Source of the DNA: Prevotellaceae bacterium UBA4332
Lineage (GTDB): Bacteria; Bacteroidota; Bacteroidia; Bacteroidales; Bacteroidaceae
Assembly (NCBI GenBank): GCA_002394365.1
Contig: DGTQ01000012.1
Coordinates: forward strand, 1 to 17,876
Reading direction: 5' to 3'
Length of the DNA: 17,876 nucleotides
This document shows, piece after piece, positions 5,605 to 11,773 of the stretch; the stretch's first letter is position 1, and each line of letters starts with the position of its first letter. The translations under genes were made by a program, and so were the position numbers. The notes under the pieces were generated by a model, which worked only from the letters and a program-made list of their open reading frames with translations, did not search any database and was not told the origin of the DNA.

Positions 5605-6579
5605 TTATGTATTGCTCTGATTGATAAGATTTACCACGACCTTAACCATAACGTCTTTTTCTTCGGTCTTGCTCTCGGCTATCATCAGGGTTAAGGCTAC
5701 GAGAGTGTTGTCTGCCAGTCTTTTAGTGCCATCCTTGCGATAAAGAATGCCATTGTTGTTGAGGAACCAAAGGAAAAGGGTTGCCGCTATGCGTTTGTTG
5801 CCGTCGGAGAAAGAATGATTCTTTGTGACAAGGTATAGCAACATAGCTGCTTTCTCCTCTACACTGGGATAAAGTTCCTCTCCACCAAAGGTTTGATATA
5901 TCTGACCTATGCTGCTCTTGAAAGAGGCATCTTTCTCATTGCCAAAGAGTGAGGAGCCTTCAAACTTCGAACGAAGACCATTGATAGCCTCCATAGCATT
6001 TTCGTAGGTGGCATGGAATGGTTCCTTTTTGGTGGTTTTGTCTATGGTCAGACGCTCATAGTCATAGTTGTCGAGGGTGTCAAGGGCATAAGTGTAGTCT
6101 CTGACCACCTCAAACAGGGCATTGGTCTCGTCATTGGACAAGAGTGGCTGGCTTTGAATGGTACGCCCCAACATTCCCACTAACTGACGTAGTTCGCCTA
6201 TCTGCTCCTTGCGGATGCGCTCGTTAACGGCATAGCCCTTAACGAGATATTGCTTTATAATTTGTCTTGCCCATATACGGAAGGCGGTGCCTCGCTGGCT
6301 CTTTACACGATAACCTACGGAGATAATAACGTCGAGACTGTATATTTTGGTGGGACGATACTTATATCGAGTATTATGCAAAAAATGCATATTACTTTCT
6401 TCTTTCAGCTCTCCTTCTTTGAAAGCGTTATTGATGTGACGAGCAACTACTGACTGATCTTTCTGAAAAAGTTCAGCCATTTGAGCCTGTGTAAGCCACA
6501 CCGTCTCATTCTCAAGACGAACATCAATCTGTGTCTGTCCGTCTTCTGTCTGATATATTATTATCTTGTTATCTTCCAT
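5605..6579 (-). CDS. RhuM-Fic/Doc fusion protein
   Basis: 324 aa with two parts. Residues 1-125 match the RhuM virulence-protein domain: VWLTQAQMAELFQ, VVARHINNAF, and the typical YKYRPTKIYSLDVIISVGYRV segment near 72-92. The C-terminal part is a Fic/Doc domain with HSFSDGNKR at 255-263, the HxFx(D/N)GNKR variant of Doc-like enzymes, which transfer phosphate (Doc) or AMP (Fic) to protein targets. The alpha-helical middle (130-200) links them. An inhibitory [S/T]xxxE[G/N] motif is not obvious. The gene stands alone between its promoter and terminator in the toxin island, so the RhuM part might supply targeting or self-control. The catalytic motif is intact; target and reaction are not known. 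Confidence 0.92.
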   Translation of the reverse strand: MEDNKIIIYQTEDGQTQIDVRLENETVWLTQAQMAELFQKDQSVVARHINNAFKEGELKEESNMHFLHNTRYKYRPTKIYSLDVIISVGYRVKSQRGTAFRIWARQIIKQYLVKGYAVNERIRKEQIGELRQLVGMLGRTIQSQPLLSNDETNALFEVVRDYTYALDTLDNYDYERLTIDKTTKKEPFHATYENAMEAINGLRSKFEGSSLFGNEKDASFKSSIGQIYQTFGGEELYPSVEEKAAMLLYLVTKNHSFSDGNKRIAATLFLWFLNNNGILYRKDGTKRLADNTLVALTLMIAESKTEEKDVMVKVVVNLINQSNT

Positions 6580-6597
6580 GTTGCCTTGCTACTCAAC

Positions 6598-6629
6598 GCA
6601 AAATTAAGCATTATTTTGGAAACAACAAA
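6598..6629 (-). promoter_or_regulatory. Promoter of the RhuM-Fic gene, partial spacer copy D
   Basis: The minus strand reads TTTTTTG, 19 bp, TAATTTTGC (6598-6606), 18 bp before the ATG. Bases 6598-6634 match 4609-4645 at 35 of 37 positions, so this is the promoter end of the island spacer without its terminator half. Confidence 0.75.
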
Positions 6630-6717
6630 AAAGTGGGGAGTATTTTTTTTTCTGTCTCTCTGCCACGAAGGTGTCGAACTGGTCGTTGATAGCCTCGCTC
6701 AGTAATAGGTTTTTCAT
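6604..6717 (-). pseudogene. Truncated ORF after the NUDIX gene
   Basis: An ATG at 6717, 38 bp after the NUDIX regulator's stop, opens a 37-codon frame. The first ~23 residues (MKNLLLSEAINDQFDTFVAE) look like a normal protein start, but the frame then runs into A-rich DNA and spacer copy D and stops at 6604. It looks like the beginning of a second operon gene cut off by the toxin island's left edge. The family is unknown. Confidence 0.45.
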
Positions 6718-6755
6718 TTTGGTTCAATGGTTTTAAAGGTTCAAAAGTTTAAGGT

Positions 6756-7448
6756 TTAGAATTCAAGGCGAAAGCCCTTTTCCTTCATCTCGTTGTAGCT
6801 GTCAGCATTAAAGCTGTAGAGGAAGGCTTCTTTCTTGTTGGGCAAGGGGATGGTTTCGGCTGTCTGGGTGAGGATGCCGAGTTTGAGAATCTTGTTGTAG
6901 AAATTGCGACGGTCAAACTTAACGCCAAGTATCGCCTCATAGAGATGTTGCAACTGGGTCATGGTGAACTTAGAGGGCAGGAGCTCGAAGCCTACGGGCT
7001 CAAAGTGTATCTGACGGCGGAGCTCGGTAGTTGCCATGCGGAGCATCAGGTCGTGGTCGAAGGCGAGGGAAGGCACTTTGTCGATAGGAAACCACTGTGC
7101 CTTGGCTGCATCGTCGCCAGCCTTGACATCGCTGAGGCGCACGAGGGCATAGTAGGCTATGCTGATGACTCGCTCGCGAGGGTCGCGGTCGGGATTGGAA
7201 AAGGTGTGTAACTGCCTGACATAGGCTGTTTTGAGTCCTGTTTCCTCAAAGAGTTCGCGACGGGCTCCGTCTTCAGCTGCCTCGTCTATATTGAGAAAAC
7301 CGCCAGGGAATGCCCATCTGCCTTTGTAAGGCTCTATGCCACGCTCTATGAGCAGGACATTGAGGCGGGTGCCGTCAAATCCGAATATCACACAGTCGGT
7401 GGTGACACTCGGGTGGGGGTACTTGTAGTGATAATTGAAGGTCTCCAT
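6756..7448 (-). CDS. NUDIX-domain transcriptional regulator (NrtR/AraR-like)
   Basis: 230 aa. Residues 12-150 form a NUDIX domain with a complete Nudix box at 50-72 (G-x5-E-x7-REL-x-EE-x-GL), so hydrolysis of ADP-ribose-like ligands cannot be excluded. Residues 155-230 are a winged-helix DNA-binding domain (FTMTQLQHLYEAILG, FDRRNFYNKILKLGIL). This layout is that of the NrtR family, whose Bacteroidetes members include the arabinose regulator AraR. Target genes cannot be named here: the gene behind it is truncated and the divergent neighbour is a glycosyltransferase. An inverted repeat over its own start of transcription suggests autoregulation. Confidence 0.9.
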   Translation of the reverse strand: METFNYHYKYPHPSVTTDCVIFGFDGTRLNVLLIERGIEPYKGRWAFPGGFLNIDEAAEDGARRELFEETGLKTAYVRQLHTFSNPDRDPRERVISIAYYALVRLSDVKAGDDAAKAQWFPIDKVPSLAFDHDLMLRMATTELRRQIHFEPVGFELLPSKFTMTQLQHLYEAILGVKFDRRNFYNKILKLGILTQTAETIPLPNKKEAFLYSFNADSYNEMKEKGFRLEF

Positions 7449-7456
7449 ATACTTGT

Positions 7457-7505
7457 TGCGTTAAATTTACGCAGCAAAGGTACGAAGATTTTTGTAATCA
7501 GCAAA
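7457..7505 (-). promoter_or_regulatory. Promoter and likely operator of the NUDIX regulator
   Basis: The minus strand reads TTTG, 19 bp, TACCTTTGC (7474-7482). Directly downstream, over the expected start of transcription, is the inverted repeat TGCGT-N7-ACGCA (7457-7473), a plausible binding site for the regulator itself. Confidence 0.65.
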
Positions 7506-7555
7506 AAAATGAAAGAAAAAGTGTGAAGAGTGGTGAGTATTTGGGTAAAAAGATG

Positions 7556-7564
7556 TATCTTTGC
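7556..7564 (+). promoter_or_regulatory. -7 element of the glycosyltransferase gene
   Basis: TATCTTTGC is placed 9 bp before the ATG at 7574, so the transcript would start about 3-5 nt before it, nearly leaderless. No good -33 TTTG is seen at 19-21 bp. Confidence 0.55.
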
Positions 7565-7573
7565 ACCTAATAT

Positions 7574-8341
7574 ATGCCTAAGGACAATAATGACATAATA
7601 CGCTTGAAGAGCCTGCGACTGCTGAAAGGCAAGGCGGAGTTGGACGCTCTGCCCAAGGGCAAACTGCTGATAAATACTATCAATGCTTTCTCGTATAACA
7701 ATGCGAGGAAAGACAGGGCGTTTGCCGAGGCGCTGGGGGGGGGCGATGTGTTGATTCCTGATGGCATGAGCGTAGTGAAGGCGTGCCAGTGGCTGAGGAA
7801 TCCTGATGCGCCGAGGGAGAGAGTTGCAGGATGGGACCTCTTTATGTACGAGATGAGGAGGCTGAATACGCTGAAGCCATTAGAGACGGCATTGCACCAC
7901 GAGAGGAAAAGGGTGCTCTTCTTCGGTTCGAGCGAGAGGGTGCTGAGCCTGATTAAGGACAGGACGGAGAAGGAATTCCCGCACTTGGAGGTGGTGACGT
8001 ATAGTCCTCCTTACAGAAAGGAGTTTTCGGAGGAAGAGAGTAGGGCGATGGTGGACTTCATAAACGAGGTAAACCCAGACTTGATGTGGGTTGGCATGAC
8101 TGCTCCTAAGCAGGAGAAGTGGACTTACCAGCACTGGGGGGAGATGAACATAAACTGCCACGTGGGCACTGTGGGTGCCGTGTTTGATTTTTATGCTGGC
8201 ACTACAAAGAGGGCTCCACTATGGTGGCAGGAGCATGGGCTGGAATGGCTCTACCGACTGATAAGAGAGCCTCGCAGAATGTGGAAACGATATATTATAG
8301 GTAATGTGGAATTCCTGTGGTATGTACTGAGGGAGCGTTAA
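7574..8341 (+). CDS. WecG/TagA/CpsF-family glycosyltransferase (GT26)
   Basis: 255 aa. Family marks are LPKGKLLINTINAFSYNNAR (27-46), DVLIPDGMSVVKACQWL (58-74), a Rossmann-like start KRVLFFGSS near 113-120, VGMTAPKQEKW near 172-183, and the basic C-terminal RLIREPRRMWKRY. The family transfers N-acetyl-mannosaminuronic acid, N-acetylmannosamine or glucose to lipid-linked carriers in surface polysaccharide or teichoic-acid synthesis; the donor here is not known. It stands alone, without other polysaccharide genes. Codons 55-57 are part of a run of nine G (7735-7743), where slippage by one base would truncate the protein. Membrane association through the basic tail is likely. Confidence 0.93.
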   Translation: MPKDNNDIIRLKSLRLLKGKAELDALPKGKLLINTINAFSYNNARKDRAFAEALGGGDVLIPDGMSVVKACQWLRNPDAPRERVAGWDLFMYEMRRLNTLKPLETALHHERKRVLFFGSSERVLSLIKDRTEKEFPHLEVVTYSPPYRKEFSEEESRAMVDFINEVNPDLMWVGMTAPKQEKWTYQHWGEMNINCHVGTVGAVFDFYAGTTKRAPLWWQEHGLEWLYRLIREPRRMWKRYIIGNVEFLWYVLRER

Positions 8342-8370
8342 AAAAACATAAAACTTCGCTCGGTAAACGT

Positions 8371-8404
8371 TAACTCTCAACTCTTAACTCTCAACTCTCA
8401 ACTA
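8371..8404 (+). repeat. Heptamer array upstream of rplU
   Basis: TAACTCT, CAACTCT, TAACTCT, CAACTCT and a partial CAACTA follow each other with a strict 7-bp period and end 7 bp before the -7 element TACCTTTGC, so they occupy the -33 region. Confidence 0.85.
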
Positions 8405-8411
8405 TTTTTAG

Positions 8412-8420
8412 TACCTTTGC
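8412..8420 (+). promoter_or_regulatory. -7 element of the rplU-rpmA operon
   Basis: TACCTTTGC lies 112 bp before the rplU ATG. The sequence around it (TTTTTAGTACCTTTGCAC) resembles that before the tRNA-Arg (TTTTTCTTAGTACCTTTGCAC). Confidence 0.7.
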
Positions 8421-8438
8421 ACCCGATTTAGTCCGTCG

Positions 8439-8499
8439 TGGGCTCGAATAAGTGCTGACAGGTAAGCAGTGATGCTATGTTTCGTAGGTCAGACGCCCA
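8439..8499 (+). ncRNA. Structured 5' leader of rplU (candidate ribosomal-protein autoregulatory RNA)
   Basis: Three nested helices can be read: TGGGC (8439-8443) with GCCCA (8495-8499), CTGAC (8455-8459) with GTCAG (8488-8492), and AGCA (8465-8468) with TGCT (8473-8476) closed by a GTGA loop, which is a GNRA tetraloop. It lies between the rplU promoter and start codon, where L21 leaders occur in other bacteria. Binding by L21 is inferred. Confidence 0.45.
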
Positions 8500-8532
8500 G
8501 CGGAGATAACCCAATTTTACAATAAAAAAAGC

Positions 8533-8850
8533 ATGTACGCAATTGTAGAAATTCAGGGTCAGCAGTTTAAGGCTGAGGAGGGCAAGAAGCTCTTCGTACA
8601 CCACATGAATGGTGTTGAGGAAGGCCAGGCTGTTGAGTTTGACAAAGTGCTGCTCGTTGACAATGCTGGAGCAGTAACAGTAGGCGCACCAACTGTAAGC
8701 GGTGCAAAGGTAGTTTGTGAAGTAGTGAACCCACTCGTAAAGGGCGACAAGGTCATCGTTTTCAAGATGAAGCGTCGTAAAGACGAGCGCAAGAAGAACG
8801 GTTTCCGTGCTCAGTTCACTGAATTAGTAATCAAGTCAGTAGTGGCTTAA
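8533..8850 (+). CDS. rplU: 50S ribosomal protein L21
   Basis: 105 aa, the normal length. It starts MYAIVEIQGQQFKAEEGKKL, the family N-terminus, and holds the L21 signature region KVIVFKMKRRKDERKKNGFR near residues 77-96. L21 binds 23S rRNA in the large subunit. It is first in a two-gene operon with rpmA, the conserved bacterial order, 21 bp apart. A promoter lies at 8412 and a folded leader between it and the gene. Confidence 0.98.
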   Translation: MYAIVEIQGQQFKAEEGKKLFVHHMNGVEEGQAVEFDKVLLVDNAGAVTVGAPTVSGAKVVCEVVNPLVKGDKVIVFKMKRRKDERKKNGFRAQFTELVIKSVVA

Positions 8851-8871
8851 AACCAAGAGGAGGACTAAAGA

Positions 8872-9135
8872 ATGGCACATAAGAAAGGTGTAGGTAGTTC
8901 TAAGAACGGACGTGAGTCAGCTTCACAGCGACTTGGCGTAAAAATCTTCGGTGGACAGCAGGTTGTAGCAGGTAACATCATCGTTCGCCAGCGTGGCAAC
9001 AAGCACTTCCCAGGTGCTGGTGTGGCTCAGGGCAAGGATGATACTCTCTACGCTCTCGTTGATGGCACCGTAAACTTCCACAAGGGTAAGTACGACAAGA
9101 GCGTCGTTTCTGTAATCCCAACAGCGGAGGCTTAA
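8872..9135 (+). CDS. rpmA: 50S ribosomal protein L27
   Basis: 87 aa. MAHKKGVGSSKNGRESASQRLGVK is the L27 start, followed by GGQQVVAGNIIVRQRG and FPGAGVAQGKDDTLYAL. The N-terminus begins directly at the mature AHKKG, which reaches the peptidyl-transferase centre, so no cleaved leader as in Firmicutes is needed. A purine-rich AAGAGGAGG about 11 bp before the ATG is an unusually clear ribosome-binding site for this window. Confidence 0.98.
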   Translation: MAHKKGVGSSKNGRESASQRLGVKIFGGQQVVAGNIIVRQRGNKHFPGAGVAQGKDDTLYALVDGTVNFHKGKYDKSVVSVIPTAEA

Positions 9136-9166
9136 ATTTTAATTAAATATTTATTCCAAACACGAT

Positions 9167-9204
9167 AAGGAGGATTGCTGCTAAAGCATCCTCCTTTCTT
9201 TTTT
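9167..9204 (+). terminator. Terminator of rplU-rpmA
   Basis: Stem AAGGAGGAT (9167-9175) / ATCCTCCTT (9188-9196) followed by TCTTTTTT, 31 bp after rpmA. It is a typical intrinsic terminator. Confidence 0.9.
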
Positions 9205-9729
9205 ACCAGTAAATTCCTGTGTCTTACTTTTTTTCTTGTAAAGAAAGCACACCGTAGAAAAAAAACATTTTTTGGGGGTCACCAGTAAAACCCTGTGTTG
9301 ATTTTTACCACGGATATCTCGGATAAACACGGATTTCTTTGTTTATTTCTCGCCAAGCCGAGATGATGAGGGTTGCACCCTTGAGGCTTTTTCGATTATT
9401 CTCTTTTGCGCAAGCAAGCTTGCCCCAAGTGAATATCTCAAAACCTCGCCGACTATCGTCTGCTCATCATCTCTACGCAAAGAGCCAAGACGCTTCTTCG
9501 AAGCTTACGCAAAGACCCCCTCCAACTCCCCCAAGAGGGGAGAAATCAAATTTGATGATACAAACATTATTTGCGTATCCCGCAGGGCTTGGCGTGAGCA
9601 GTCGCAGACTGCGCCTTTTTCTCGTCTGTTTTCTATGACAAACCAGACGGAATGTGCCTCTGTTTGTTAAAAAAAGCAAAAGAAAGGAATATTCTTCTCT
9701 CTTCATTCTTCATTCTTAATTTTTCTTAG
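9205..9729. repeat. Repeat-rich intergenic region without genes
   Basis: No coding sequence is supported. It contains: an 18-bp imperfect direct repeat (9205-9222 and 9281-9298, ACCAGTAAA...CCTGTGT); a CACGGAT motif repeated around 9308-9334; an 11-bp perfect inverted repeat GAGATGATGAG (9360-9370) / CTCATCATCTC (9463-9473); a GCTTC-TTC-GAAGC hairpin (9492-9504); a CCCCTC/GAGGGG hairpin (9517-9540) of a type common between Bacteroidetes genes; a GCAGTC/GACTGC hairpin with a T-run (9598-9620); and the heptamers TCTTCAT, TCTTCAT, TCTTAAT (9700-9720) before the tRNA promoter. Confidence 0.65.
9700..9720 (+). repeat. Heptamer array upstream of tRNA-Arg
   Basis: TCTTCAT, TCTTCAT and TCTTAAT occur with an exact 7-bp period and end 9 bp before the -7 element TACCTTTGC (9730-9738). 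Confidence 0.75.
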
Positions 9730-9738
9730 TACCTTTGC
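9730..9738 (+). promoter_or_regulatory. -7 element of tRNA-Arg
   Basis: TACCTTTGC lies 31 bp upstream of the mature tRNA 5' end, as expected for a short 5' trailer. Confidence 0.65.
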
Positions 9739-9769
9739 ACTCGCATTTGAGAAATCAAGTGAAAAGGAT

Positions 9770-9843
9770 GGCTCCTTAGCTCAACTGAATAGAGCATTTG
9801 ACTACGGATCAAAAGGTTGCAGGTTTGAATCCTGCAGGAGTCA
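9770..9843 (+). tRNA. tRNA-Arg, anticodon ACG
   Basis: A full cloverleaf can be drawn: acceptor GGCTCCT with AGGAGTC (one G-T pair), D-stem GCTC/GAGC, anticodon stem TTTGA/TCAAA around the loop CTACGGA with anticodon ACG, and T-stem GCAGG/CCTGC with loop TTTGAAT. The discriminator base is A and CCA is not encoded. It reads CGU codons, and CGC/CGA after deamination of the wobble A to inosine. Confidence 0.95.
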
Positions 9844-9854
9844 CAAAGCGGTTT

Positions 9855-9895
9855 CGCAACTACTTAAAATATAGGTAGTTGCGATTTTCTTTTTC
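9855..9895 (+). terminator. Terminator of tRNA-Arg
   Basis: Stem CGCAACTAC (9855-9863) / GTAGTTGCG (9875-9883) followed by ATTTTCTTTTT. Confidence 0.85.
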
Positions 9896-9930
9896 TCGTT
9901 TGCACCACGCTACTTTACAAAGAAAAATTG

Positions 9931-9939
9931 TACCTTTGT
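9931..9939 (+). promoter_or_regulatory. -7 element upstream of the coding remnant and YgjP-like gene
   Basis: TACCTTTGT lies about 150 bp before the metallopeptidase ATG. A -33 TTTG is not seen at the right distance. Confidence 0.45.
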
Positions 9940-9971
9940 GCTCAGTGTAGTAGAACGACTCTAACATATAA

Positions 9972-10079
9972 AAGAAGAATGGCAATGGCAAGGCTGAAGT
10001 TTTTGCAAATGCCATCAAGCGCGACTTCAGAGGTAATAGCCCCACGACAAGGTGGAGTGACATTATAAAGCTTAAATAA
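9972..10079 (+). pseudogene. C-terminal coding remnant before the YgjP-like gene
   Basis: The frame is open for 35 codons after a stop and ends TAA one base before the next ATG. It includes GKAEVFANAIKRDFRG and SPTTRWSDIIKLK, which reads like a real protein end, but has no start codon. A different frame has an ATG at 9979 giving 29 aa of poor composition. The spacing suggests a lost partner gene once co-transcribed with the metallopeptidase; YgjP-like genes often neighbour type I restriction genes, but this tail is not recognised as such. Confidence 0.4.
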
Positions 10080-10080
10080 A

Positions 10081-10632
10081 ATGACAATACAGATAACTTA
10101 TAGAAAAACGAAGAGGCTGTCTATGCGCATCGTCAAAAACTGCGATGTGCATATTTCTGCACCTATAGGTATATCAAAGATTGAAATAGAGAGGTTTATA
10201 GCAGAGCATAGCGACTGGATAGACAAGGCACGTCAGAAAACCAGTGAGCGGTTAACCCAAAGAGAAAATTTCTTCAATCAGCTGCCATTGAACACAAAGG
10301 AAGAGGTTAATAAAGCCGTTCTTCGTCTGAAGAGCGTTGTGGAGCCTCTTGTAGAGAAACACTCTCAATTGATAGGAAAACGCCCTACGAGTGTAGGCTA
10401 TAAGAAGATGACTTCCCGTTGGGGAGTATGCTATGTAAAGAAGCGTAGTATCTGTTTTTCTCTCTACCTCTTGTTGCTGCCCGAGTGGTGCATTGAGTAT
10501 GTGGTAGTTCATGAACTTTGCCACCTGATAGAACCAAGCCACAACGAGCATTTCTACGCTTTAATGGACGATTTCTTCTATCGTTGGCGTGAAGCCAGAA
10601 AAACAATTCGACAAATAACCTCTAATAAGTAA
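10081..10632 (+). CDS. YgjP-like zinc metallopeptidase (DUF45, M48-type motif)
   Basis: 183 aa. The conserved SRWGVC (112-117, usually SRWGSC) and the zinc motif HELCH (144-148) followed by EPSHNEHF are the marks of the YgjP/DUF45 family; H144 and H148 bind zinc with E145 as catalytic base, and H154 or H157 is the likely third ligand. No signal peptide is present, so it is cytosolic. The family is often found next to restriction-modification or toxin loci, but its substrate is not established. It is shorter than the usual ~230-240 aa: the N-terminal half of the domain is compressed. It converges with the 188-aa gene. Confidence 0.88.
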   Translation: MTIQITYRKTKRLSMRIVKNCDVHISAPIGISKIEIERFIAEHSDWIDKARQKTSERLTQRENFFNQLPLNTKEEVNKAVLRLKSVVEPLVEKHSQLIGKRPTSVGYKKMTSRWGVCYVKKRSICFSLYLLLLPEWCIEYVVVHELCHLIEPSHNEHFYALMDDFFYRWREARKTIRQITSNK

Positions 10633-10735
10633 CTCCCCCAACAAGGGTGATGTGTTCTGGTGTAAAATCACCTTTGCTCCATTTGATTTCCAATCCCAAT
10701 AGGTCTTTGGCAGTTTCTTTTATATGGACAACTCT
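10622..10735 (-). pseudogene. Open frame continuing past the stop of the 188-aa gene
   Basis: After the TAG at 10736-10738 the same frame stays open for 37 codons, with HIKETAKDLLGLEIKW, SKGDFTPEHITL and GGVTY, ending TAG at 10622 and overlapping the YgjP gene by 11 bp. There is no ATG. It may be a nonsense-truncated tail of the 188-aa protein, a remnant of a separate gene, or chance. Confidence 0.3.
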
Positions 10736-11302
10736 CTACTGCATCTTAGTCATGTGGTAGCCCATCCTGTTCAACTGCATGGCGGCTCCAAACAGGTATA
10801 GTTGATGCAGACAGGAAACGTAGGCATAGAAGGCTTCTTTTGTGCCTGGCTCTATTTGCTGGTGCATTAGGGCATGGTGCACTCGTGAGGCACATTCGCC
10901 AACAAGTTTGTCCGTTGCTGTATATTCATCATCTTTAAGCAACAGAATCTCCTCACGTATGTATTCGTCCATACAGTCGTAGCCTCGCTTGTCTCTTATG
11001 TAGGCATAGATGTCAGGCAACTTGGAATGTATCTCCCATTCTGTGTCCAAGTATTTGGCAACAGCCATACCAATATACATCATCCAGCCGAGTGATGCCA
11101 TAGGATAGGCGTTAAACTCCCTGATGCCATCAGGCAAGTATGCTTGAGCTATTTGCTCCCACAGTTCTTCTATATCAGGACACTCGGGCAGACGAGCATC
11201 AATTTCTTTCATTGACAGAAGAAACTGGTGCAAGTCCTTGTGTAGTTCTTGTTCAAACAAGCGTCCCGTTGGGACGAGTGGCTCTTCAATTTTTTCTATC
11301 AT
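10736..11302 (-). CDS. Unrecognised 188-aa protein, third gene of the DUF4250 operon
   Basis: I do not recognise the family. It is soluble-looking and mainly helical, with many aromatic and Met residues, and motifs YPMASLGWMMYIGMAVAKYL (97-ish to 116-ish region of the middle) and LYLFGAAMQLNRMGYHMTKM at the end. It starts 3 bp after the stop of the 81-aa gene, so translation is likely coupled. The same frame continues after its TAG for 37 codons. A conserved three-gene unit with DUF4250 suggests a shared complex; that is inference. Confidence 0.85.
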   Translation of the reverse strand: MIEKIEEPLVPTGRLFEQELHKDLHQFLLSMKEIDARLPECPDIEELWEQIAQAYLPDGIREFNAYPMASLGWMMYIGMAVAKYLDTEWEIHSKLPDIYAYIRDKRGYDCMDEYIREEILLLKDDEYTATDKLVGECASRVHHALMHQQIEPGTKEAFYAYVSCLHQLYLFGAAMQLNRMGYHMTKMQ

Positions 11303-11305
11303 CGT

Positions 11306-11551
11306 TTATAGCATCTTTTCCAATAGTTCAACAGCCGTTGTTATATCTTCCGAAAAGCGTTTATGGTCTCTTAGGAAGTCTTTTCTGCCATCAGACAGCC
11401 CATCATACAATTCTTGATTCATGCCGTCAACGTAGGACGCGATAGCATATTCTATATCGTCCTTCTGCCAGTCAAGTTGGGAATGTATATAAACATTGCG
11501 CTTCTGGTGCAAGAAGCTATAGGCGGTCTCTATACTGTCTTTTGTTATCAT
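11306..11551 (-). CDS. Unrecognised 81-aa protein, second gene of the DUF4250 operon
   Basis: Small helical, acidic protein. ITKDSIETAYSFLHQKRNVY then QKDDIEYAIASYVDGMN and KRFSEDITTAVELLEKML are visible, with no cysteine, signal or membrane segment. It overlaps the DUF4250 gene by 4 bp (ATGA) and precedes the 188-aa gene by 3 bp. Function unknown. Confidence 0.85.
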   Translation of the reverse strand: MITKDSIETAYSFLHQKRNVYIHSQLDWQKDDIEYAIASYVDGMNQELYDGLSDGRKDFLRDHKRFSEDITTAVELLEKML

Positions 11552-11754
11552 TCTTTTTTGTCGTAGCCTATCGGACGGAACTGCTTTTGTTTATCGCTGT
11601 AAACGAATCCATGTCCGTGTAGATAGTTTTTTATATCCTTTGGCTCTGTTCCGAAGTTATAGCACAAGGATTCCAGCGTGTCAAACTCTTCATCCCTCAG
11701 AAGCATGTTGACGCTTGAAACCAATATGGCTGGGTCTTTTGGTAGGTGGTCCAT
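11548..11754 (-). CDS. DUF4250-domain protein
   Basis: 68 aa. It begins MDHLPKDPAILVSSVNMLLR and continues DTLESLCYNFG, PKDIKNYLHGHGF, matching the small DUF4250 family (usually 55-70 aa), a helical domain resembling a helix-turn-helix and of unknown function. It is first in a tightly overlapping three-gene operon with its promoter 20 bp upstream. Confidence 0.9.
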   Translation of the reverse strand: MDHLPKDPAILVSSVNMLLRDEEFDTLESLCYNFGTEPKDIKNYLHGHGFVYSDKQKQFRPIGYDKKE

Positions 11755-11773
11755 GATTTTTGTTTAATGCTCT

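Noticed and set aside
9770..9843. tRNA as an integration site of a genomic island
   Set aside because: No integrase and no duplicated tRNA 3' end were found nearby.
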